Positions 51,501 to 54,554 of a DNA stretch of 54,554 nt are shown here, piece by piece. Location: contig CALBSC010000036.1 of NCBI GenBank assembly GCA_937927685.1, positions 1 through 54,554 of the forward strand, written 5' to 3'. Positions within the stretch are counted from its first letter, which is position 1. Every line of letters starts with the position of its first letter. A program made the position numbers and the translations under genes. The DNA comes from an uncultured Burkholderiales bacterium. GTDB lineage: Bacteria > Pseudomonadota > Gammaproteobacteria > Burkholderiales > Burkholderiaceae_C. The notes under the pieces were generated by a model. The model saw only the letters and a program-made list of their open reading frames with translations. It did no database searches and was not told where the DNA came from.

Positions 51501-53543
51501 GTGACCGATGCCGCGACGGTGGTGACCCTCTGGCGCAGCCAATTCACACCGGCCAGTGGGGCGACCCCCACGCTGGCTGAGATGTTTGGGGCTGCATCGG
51601 CGTACAACGCGTCGGCCACACAAATCACCACCACCGGCGGAGAGGGCTATATGGTGAGCTTCGAGACTGTCGCGGGTGACCTCACGAAGGTGAGCAAGGT
51701 CACGATCGATCTGGGTGCCACATCGGTGAAGTCCAAATTGCTGGGTGGCAGGTTCACCTTTGGAACTACCGTGCTGAGACTGCCGACCGCCTGGGCAACG
51801 GAAGGTGGGGCACAGCTCAACGCTTTGCCAACCTTTGATATCACCCTGCCAGTGGGGGTTGACGAAGGTTCCATCATCACCTTGTACGATGGCACCACCA
51901 GCGCCGGCACCCTCATTGGCACCAAGTTCCTGACGGCCGCCGAGGTCACCGCCGGCTTTGCCAGCCTGGCGGTCTCGCCCAACACGCCCTTTGCCAACAC
52001 CAGCGCCGGGGCCGTCGTGCACAGCTTGTCAGCCAAGGTCACGGACAATGCCGGCAACGTGGCCACGAATGACAGTTTTTACACCTATTCGTTCCGGGAC
52101 CAGACCGGACCCACGGTACGCGCTGTGCGGGTCTGGGGTCGGGATGGCGCAGGTGTGATCAAAACCGCGCCACTGGTGGCCGGTGACCAGGTGATGGTGA
52201 CGCTGACCTGGGACGAAGCCCCGGTGGTGAGCGGATCGCCCACTTACACCCTCAACATCAATGGTGTGTCCAAAGCAGCCACCTATGTCAGCACCAGCGG
52301 CAAGGACATGCTGCTCGCCTACACAGTGGGCGCCACGGATTCGTCGGTGGGGGTGACGGCATCCAGCACCGCCTTGAGCTTGGGCAGCGGCGTTGCGATT
52401 CAGGACGCGGTGGGCAACGCGGCCAACATCGCCACGCCCGTGGTGGCGGCCATCGACAGCCCGGTGATCCTGGCCAATCCACGTGGCCAGTTGACTGCGG
52501 CCCAGGCGCAAGTTTTGTCAGCCGGCGCCAGCCGGCCCCAATTCACGCTGACCTTTGACGGCTCGCTGGCCCAGGTGGGGGACTCTCTGGTGGTGCTGGA
52601 CGATGGGGTGCCCGTTGGCAGCCGTCTGCTGACCAGCAGCGATATCAGTGCGGGCCCGACTACGCTGACGGTACAAACCGACAACAGTCTGGTGCAGGGC
52701 TCCCACGCCTTCACGTTCCAGTATGTCGACAAAACCGGCGCCACTACCATCTACCAGGCCAATGGCTCTGCCGTGACGCAGGTGGTCACCGTGGGAGCAA
52801 CAGCCCAGTCCCCGATGCTGACGCTGAGCGGGATCACGGTTGACAACGAAGGCAGCTTCCCCACACGAGTGCTGTCAGACTGGAGCACCTATCAAAGCAC
52901 TTCGGATCCGGATCTGGCGTTCAACGGCACGGTGGACCAGACCGCAACCGTGACGGTGCTGGCCACCAGCCTCACCACCGGCGTGGTGCAAACGGTGGGA
53001 TCGCAGTCGGTGTTGGCGAACCAGTCGTTCAGCATCAACTCAACAGCGTTCAGCCTGGCCCCGGATGTGTACCTCTTCAAGGTGCAAGGCCAGAACGCCA
53101 CCGGCCAGGTCCAGAGCGTATCAACCGGGCCTGTGGGCGTGTGGGCGGGCAATACCGGCGCTGATACCTTCCAGGGCACAGCCGGCAACGACAGGCTCAA
53201 CGCGGGTGCCGGAACCAACACCCTCTCGACGGGGAGTGGTCAGGACATCGTGTACCTGGGCGGCTACGCAACGTTGGCCAGCAACCAGGGTGCATCCAGC
53301 ACCACCATCACTGACTTCAAACTGGGCCAGGACAAGATCGACCTCACGGGTGTGTTGGCCGCCGGCAGCGTCAACAGCAGCAACCTGATGCAGTTTGTGT
53401 CGCAAACGGTGAGCGGTACGGACACCACCCTCACGATTGATAGCAATGGCAGCACGGCGGGCGGCACGATTCACACCATCATCCTGCGCAACCTGACACA
53501 GGTGCCGCTGGACAGTTCGGTGTTCAACTACGTCGTGCTGTGA
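39600..53543 (+). CDS. Giant Ig-like/RTX type I-secreted adhesin 2 (4647 residues)
   Basis: The ATG at 39600 follows AGGAG by seven bases; the frame is open to 39408, but that part has no ribosome-binding site and spans the leader hairpin. Residues 1-90 resemble the BapA/LapF prefix domain (QTILLDIDFATIDSV, LLILLKDGQRLIVPEG). An Ala/Pro/Ser-rich stretch (about 100-225) and a hydrophobic segment near 227-245 (WWKYAVGVLGAGVAALASRV) follow. A module shared with giant 1 (NITPLTELAV) is next, then at least 25 tandem Ig-like modules with DTxxP-type boundaries. A non-repeat domain lies at about 3700-4065, followed by more Ig-like modules. The C-terminal RTX-type secretion end (GTAGNDRLNAGAG, ITDFKLGQDKIDL) starts near 4515. 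It is probably secreted by the same machine; the ligand is unknown. Confidence 0.88.
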   Translation: MATSATQTVKISQTILLDIDFATIDSVRIVDVDLLILLKDGQRLIVPEGAVRALMDADFSINFKGRVFSVASLMELQTFKAQRITEVGIAGKPGLPTTTPQPARPDVQQLDLSPDNAAQASAQARGTATPLATGSPATPAASFASSVDSSAPSEANRTAVPNNADTLSTEASTQALETASALDRQPGASANSAASASGVGPLTPSAVTSAASSEPASGPVTSSLSPWWKYAVGVLGAGVAALASRVGAKAAEVVLDTPVAASETSFSGVIALGPFKQAQLRLAVYGADASGKKVLMANTIVETDASSKYTITLDGAYKYYAGPILVVMTDADPATNDFKSEATGAEVPLGQLSLRASGYIQSSGATTLNITPLTELAVRSALGSKADSEGMLMPTRDAINTASTNVAQAFGLGKNISVTDASVKTVLDSGFNAADTSVATKYALALAALSGVDAQQSLAAHETAADQAARTLSIFAAHFVGVSPASAATPAALTPDLINQLIQGALVTQPSVQNLANDVSLNLPALLAQQIVQTYSTPGTGKVLALVGSSVTSLGRQGTWLKFHFDQPVNTFTLADVSLSQPGYRLSSLTQLDDKGMSWSALLQPPVNGAVDQSQVRISFTPSSWVGNSWTWVVDTTPPSAPRALTLSPPDSLSPSSDSGASATDGLSNVKTPVVRVTLNSQDSVVGDRLVLKQIGSADDRVVLNGQQLARNDLTRVLSPSDIGTGWVDIALNDLGNDGSYRLRVLQQDGAGNESTSLDLSYTLDTRPPGAVTLTNLSAPGVIDFGAQTPPGLVNARTKAAGILLQGAGGEHDCTISVAWGGKTVRQGVLVNPDGTWSVQLDAATVPADNRATQLVITQVDAAGNVSAQTPYSVEVNTAGVNARVMSVQVGDDSGAVGPGGYSTNAQTILASGQSTDDSSPPVVIKLDRPLAPNEVIQVYDGANTATPTLLFTLSGAPSNVNGSYVWTSSSDQWARLSPLSLGTHVLTARVLNTYTRDTSPELDRASLPMFVVQSFNFNQLLLNADPATNLIPATQSAGAVVLNNIAVNKPILGGTLATALGQDERLGVYDTFQGRETFLGTATLVATANSTNQPTGAYTWRFACNTPLTNGDHRLSVRLETVRDNTTEVRLAMAQDLSVALPILSIAPAAVSPNGISTDTGWSSTDNISSNRTPMFQLVFPTMGRRAGDIVTLTNINARDASNNPTVVYTYTLSASDVAQGVANFTTSSLLPLGANASVNRTLGLMVSIRGTAVNSPVIQSAEPLTYVLDTAPPSAPVLRLLTDTSYDASTQSGYYITRVPTLGIDTYVASENKLQIQWRRNGTSPQTSAWQDSTALPALLTDGTQDGTWTVFARFMDVAGNVSAVSPVDKLGPGTGYLSFTLDTRAPATLSTPTLLLDSTNSANASYASDRVTYDFRLRDAIPASLEVYSNLQPTARLEYRVWLDGRATPVQWFGSYLDALGAANNLSGDALTAWTQLDGNADRTAMTAMLTEGLYHVQRRQTDLAGNVSNESLDWTFTLEYQSSPLSVALANDTSTNQRITRDVSVVLKRQGVPLAADADPGSRWTYELTGYTDANHTRSNGVLTSTSTYVPPSVDGYYTLRVTQTNKADVSSEGVLEFQRDTTAPDRPGAISLWNGTDTHRGDAPDNTGVGDNVSSARTPTFIVRLPPSSTADRAPQAGDRLDLYLQDTSATGTTQVLWGRRVLTQTDVDNPAREVRIIANPLTADQTYTFKTQWVDKAGNASDWGPSMSYRLDTQVLAPTIDDLQLPGVPRNFINPQSSVQFTGTGEARSLLTLRWGGRDHTVDVTPSGAWALTVDRADFDADTARLAFDSTVTVSQVDIAGNVSPTASMPVAVNALAHPIAAVIDQVSGANATGLIVPGQSTDERLPLLSGHLSDLLPAAQRADGSDQPVVRVYDGTQLLGVARVQGNQWTYQTSNALTPGLHTFRVEVYDPLTLQTGTASAPFSINSNTVTLDVRDTVNPAHWLITDTPMPTLTGTLKAPLASNESLAVYDRQADGSFRKLGAVDATAIFPTSNGALGWSYDMPIAMFGEHVYRVQVEAPDGTARMKLDQRVQYDFNSLTIDPASDTGLSNEDNISRVTSPTILIHLASNTALNAVVRLKVNGSVVPGATYQHTISENDLTAGQFSMTFPDLSSLTGSNGLSIGDAIYTLSATVGGRPIVSDLLYQLDTTRPDYAPTVSFSRFTGGDTGFTADANLRVALPPNAVKAANDLAEVRVLNAQGVEVLAWTPVDAFNQGLRVDGSRFTLTDGSYSLPSRATDMAGNTGLQPGNVLSLKLDTQAAQVTSITPWSSAATDPALQQDARLNRLETTVQAQLQFKLSFSEPVKGLTLDNLRLDVSGPASTRPTLDSLTPLQATNGYASEWLVMVTQLNHLTTGETLQLSVINGDGVLDQALNQNVDLSYVLGTGLTTDLDATLVITSVMSGGQSLLASPNASSVTFSGATILNGVQLSGTTTSVEPGQGVVVSLVSDDGVAVYALPPLPVGQDGNWTASLNQTEAGAGLGILADRSHYTLRATVQDVSGNPAQASLGVQTVLSATIAVNRVVANNAATDEVLNFVSDTPDLAVTAVDKSLGQLGQTSVAGFTVSGVTTIEAGANKIRVQLVRNGIALVTNSGSVNADGSWTVRFTGNQVRNLADGDWQLVALGTDNVGNIAANSERIRSFTVDTQASVTLDPVSLDGRINLRDDGATLVVSGNFADIELFRTLSLSLRDSGAGGSSAVVWRQDNIGLTAVDNTSGTWRYDVPLSQWDDLLRAGNLTRNAQGVSSLVLTATAVDTAGNVASSSAALTLDRVVPVAPDVATTLWQVVGDNAPVLSATQLARATSLADTTRGVMLAPQAMVSANNDIALITVDATSAQPLTDQWRLGPAVWSLNTPVNATTLTLGSGSSALTLTYAYDATQQRLRIQPASNNVFTAQQVQQVLNELAWVNTSSDQTLAQSDRAFTLQYTDGFGNVSDARSVTVKVDTQAPVTLSQVAVTTAVTGTANDGWVVSNSLNGTNTALKISATIGAGEATGGYAEFYVGSVKLGTSSTISDTDTTVSITTAISGAVTATPAELQSVITAGGLVSIQLYDAVGNRLSADGPSLVRDVAAPNIAQISTDTSDGAYTSGATIVLRLLTDEDIVGAGSALDVTLNTGTAGVTNRVVTLYRDATNAKLFTGTYTVQPGDTSADLGVNQVAWSPSVGAVTLRDAAGNPFNLSIAALTTANTLAGARDIQIDTMAPSAIDLVAGGVLNTTGQQNYAVASAGVDVPLMGAVGQVTDTDVTRLILTINGADTLNDVLAVGGLALSLNTTVRSGSTTVSGLSVNWAYSAGGVLTFTRPDGGTWTPADLQTLESSLTFRTYLPAQQGTRTFAILHADRAGNPSVSSTQTVMVDFRAPNAPDLDALSSGLQRAAATFYGVANLGTDKAIAPQAEASDVDIAQIRLMVGGVVDSRDQLKLGALSQALNPGSSSSGTNLTINGVTGVDWNYSTSKVLTLTRTGGGAFTAAQIRDIERGLNFNTTAGATSGARTFTLQNTDVAGNASATSQQTFTVDTSAPVVSTVAIQGTTAAGVPKAILGVGDQVRVVLTMSEAVVVDTTLGRPTYNLVLDVGGTVSAIYVGGSGTNTLTLAYTIAATNSDTAGGVTSAASPWNLNGATLRDFAGNAAALSSMPAPAANTLKVDTAASSPVTNMMVLDTNLPSSTNGSVKVLNSSLFQLSSARGVHFGYNNTSAITIRYRQDDGSSLSFSFTDNTSYTGVASIKTAADNAFSSSTLGQAGLFDFGIDGASGSGYSNNSSSTTQFRSSGDGIARIMWIFLQAKPGKLVDESRLSITNTFYYWLPSGASAGTPGASAVTYDAALAWGNAPPAVPGGATVNLGGGSTSNTQIAVGGHIDSATNNSNGWIYQYQGLSRSTPTAESTVDTQVDNRLVFDFSAAGGISKSTVLGSVTAGPGRLGVTDAATVVTLWRSQFTPASGATPTLAEMFGAASAYNASATQITTTGGEGYMVSFETVAGDLTKVSKVTIDLGATSVKSKLLGGRFTFGTTVLRLPTAWATEGGAQLNALPTFDITLPVGVDEGSIITLYDGTTSAGTLIGTKFLTAAEVTAGFASLAVSPNTPFANTSAGAVVHSLSAKVTDNAGNVATNDSFYTYSFRDQTGPTVRAVRVWGRDGAGVIKTAPLVAGDQVMVTLTWDEAPVVSGSPTYTLNINGVSKAATYVSTSGKDMLLAYTVGATDSSVGVTASSTALSLGSGVAIQDAVGNAANIATPVVAAIDSPVILANPRGQLTAAQAQVLSAGASRPQFTLTFDGSLAQVGDSLVVLDDGVPVGSRLLTSSDISAGPTTLTVQTDNSLVQGSHAFTFQYVDKTGATTIYQANGSAVTQVVTVGATAQSPMLTLSGITVDNEGSFPTRVLSDWSTYQSTSDPDLAFNGTVDQTATVTVLATSLTTGVVQTVGSQSVLANQSFSINSTAFSLAPDVYLFKVQGQNATGQVQSVSTGPVGVWAGNTGADTFQGTAGNDRLNAGAGTNTLSTGSGQDIVYLGGYATLASNQGASSTTITDFKLGQDKIDLTGVLAAGSVNSSNLMQFVSQTVSGTDTTLTIDSNGSTAGGTIHTIILRNLTQVPLDSSVFNYVVL
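48200..50310 (+). repeat. Region with three copies of a second module type within giant 2
   Basis: Three related segments of about 120 residues lie at roughly 48210-48590, 49460-49825 and 49930-50305. The first is separated from the other two by an ordinary Ig-like stretch. Each runs as follows: an opening D(I/V)xxIxLxVxG strand, an LNxx turn, a central WxY or YAY strand, a helix like TAAQIRDIERGL, then RTFTLQxxDxAGN and a VDTxAP boundary. They differ from the surrounding Ig-like repeats. A related copy lies near the C-terminus of giant 1 (about 36250-36700). I could not assign them to a named family. Confidence 0.6.
50700..51810 (+). other. Non-repeat domain of giant 2, candidate ligand-binding tip
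   Basis: About 365 residues near the C-terminus break the Ig-like pattern. They lack DTxxP boundaries and AGN motifs and are rich in Ser, Asn, Thr and aromatic residues (FGYNNTSAITIRYR, GYSNNSSSTTQF, NTFYYWLPSG, WIYQYQG). Large RTX adhesins usually place ligand-binding domains in this position, between the repeat stalk and the secretion signal. The binding role is inferred from position only. Confidence 0.5.
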
Positions 53544-53555
53544 GAGCACCAGAAG

Positions 53556-53579
53556 CCAGGCCCGCTGACGCGGGCCTGG
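53556..53579. terminator. GC-rich hairpin between giant 2 and metK
   Basis: CCAGGCCCGC and GCGGGCCTGG form a perfect 10-base-pair stem with the loop TGAC, 13 bases after the giant 2 stop and five bases beyond the metK stop. Neither strand has a proper T run, but the position between convergent genes suggests bidirectional termination. Confidence 0.65.
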
Positions 53580-53583
53580 GGGT

Positions 53584-54554
53584 TCACAGTCCGGCGGCGG
53601 CTTTCAGGGCTGCAGCCTTGTCCGTTTTCTCCCAGCTGAACTCGGGCTCCTCGCGGCCGAAGTGGCCGTAGGCCGCGGTCTTCTGGTAGATCGGGCGCAG
53701 CAGGTCCAGCATCTGGATGATGCCCTTCGGACGCAGGTCGAAGTGCTCGGCCACCAGGGCGGCAATTTTCTCGTCCGAGACCTTGCCGGTGCCCAGGGTG
53801 TTGACGGTGATGTTCATCGGGCGTGCCACACCAATGGCATAGGCCACCTGGATCTGGCACTTCTCGGCGAGTCCCGCCGCCACAATGTTCTTGGCCACGT
53901 AACGCGCCGCGTACGCCGCAGAGCGGTCCACCTTGGTCGGGTCCTTGCCCGAGAACGCGCCACCACCGTGCGGGCAAGCGCCGCCGTAGGTGTCCACGAT
54001 GATCTTGCGGCCTGTGAGGCCACAGTCGCCCTGCGGACCACCAATGACGAAGCGGCCGGTCGGGTTGATCAGGTACTGGGTGTCGGCCGTCAGCCATTCC
54101 TTGGGCAACACGGGCTTGATGATTTCCTCGCGCACGGCTTCGTAGAACTCGGGCTTCATCTTGTCGCCCAGGCTCATCTCGGGGGCATGCTGGGAGGAGA
54201 GCACTACGGTGTCGATGCTGTGCGGCTTGCCGTTCACATAGCGCAGCGTGACCTGGCTTTTGGCGTCCGGACGCAGGAAGGGCAGTCGGCCGTCCTTGCG
54301 CAGTTGCGCCTGACGCTCCACCAGGCGGTGGGCGTAGTAAATGGGCGCGGGCATCAACTCGGGCGTTTCGTTGCAGGCGTAGCCAAACATCAGGCCCTGG
54401 TCGCCGGCACCGGTGTTGAGGTGGTCGTCGGACGCGTGGTTGACGCCCTGGGCGATGTCGTTGGACTGCTTGTCGTAGCAGACCATCACGGCACAGCCCT
54501 TGTAGTCAATGCCGTACTCGGTGTTGTCGTAGCCAATGCGCTTGATGGTGTCGC
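53584..54554 (-). CDS. metK: S-adenosylmethionine synthetase, C-terminal part (runs off right edge)
   Basis: The visible 322 codons cover most of the enzyme that makes S-adenosylmethionine from ATP and methionine. They read from DTIKRIGYDNTEYGIDYKGC at the window edge to the stop at 53584. Diagnostic segments are GAGDQGLMFGYA (the ATP/methionine site), PTGRFVIGGPQGDCGLTGRK and PHGGGAFSGKDPTKVDRSAA, which contains the phosphate-binding loop. No break is seen. The first 60-70 residues lie outside the window. It is convergent with giant 2. Confidence 0.97.
   Translation of the reverse strand, partial: DTIKRIGYDNTEYGIDYKGCAVMVCYDKQSNDIAQGVNHASDDHLNTGAGDQGLMFGYACNETPELMPAPIYYAHRLVERQAQLRKDGRLPFLRPDAKSQVTLRYVNGKPHSIDTVVLSSQHAPEMSLGDKMKPEFYEAVREEIIKPVLPKEWLTADTQYLINPTGRFVIGGPQGDCGLTGRKIIVDTYGGACPHGGGAFSGKDPTKVDRSAAYAARYVAKNIVAAGLAEKCQIQVAYAIGVARPMNITVNTLGTGKVSDEKIAALVAEHFDLRPKGIIQMLDLLRPIYQKTAAYGHFGREEPEFSWEKTDKAAALKAAAGL

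Noticed and set aside
29575..53543. Hemolysin/toxin of the RTX class
   Set aside because: Only short RTX-type repeats occur at the extreme C-termini. There is no pore-forming, lipase or protease domain and no acyltransferase gene, so an adhesin role fits better.

Overview
The window is high-GC DNA from a betaproteobacterium, most likely Burkholderiales of the Comamonadaceae type. The evidence is a Bug-family (TctC-like) solute receptor, a class of MdtABC efflux pump and groESL locus usual in that order, and high G+C third positions that open long antisense reading frames opposite most genes. No tRNA, rRNA, CRISPR array, insertion sequence or phage gene was seen, and no gene-free stretch exceeds about 270 bases.

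Left part (1-15.8 kb): the first codons of uppS run off the left edge, followed by ttcA and a lone Bug receptor. A compact minus-strand pterin operon comes next: a PTR1/FolM-type pteridine reductase, FolB, and a FolX-like paralogue. Divergent from it are a MidA-type methyltransferase and a DUF2905 membrane protein. An RND efflux operon (mdtA-mdtB-mdtC-outer membrane lipoprotein) and a class II cca with an eroded HD domain complete this part.

Middle part (15.8-24.6 kb): a REP-like inverted repeat, a sialidase-fold protein translationally coupled to an unknown membrane protein, a GtrA-glycosyltransferase fusion coupled to a GT9 glycosyltransferase, transaldolase, and groES-groEL. The groES promoter region carries a perfect CIRCE operator abutting a sigma-32-like promoter, plus a second inverted repeat sharing one CIRCE arm.

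Right part (24.8-53.5 kb): seven plus-strand genes over about 28.7 kb form one gene cluster. They encode a TolC-family outer membrane protein, a type I secretion ABC transporter, a HlyD-family adaptor, a giant Ig-like/RTX protein of 2531 residues, a MotB/SiiA-like protein, a MotA/SiiB-like protein with a coiled-coil-like cytoplasmic tail of about 260 residues, and a second giant protein of 4647 residues. The gene set matches the logic of Salmonella SPI-4 (SiiA/B proton channel, SiiC/D/F secretion machine, SiiE adhesin). It differs in having two giant substrates, a different gene order, and a BapA-prefix-like N-terminus on the larger substrate. No LapD/LapG pair is present. My inference is that an ion-driven inner-membrane complex controls the retention, release or mechanical state of two giant adhesins. 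This is the most notable system in the window. The window ends in the 3' part of metK on the minus strand.
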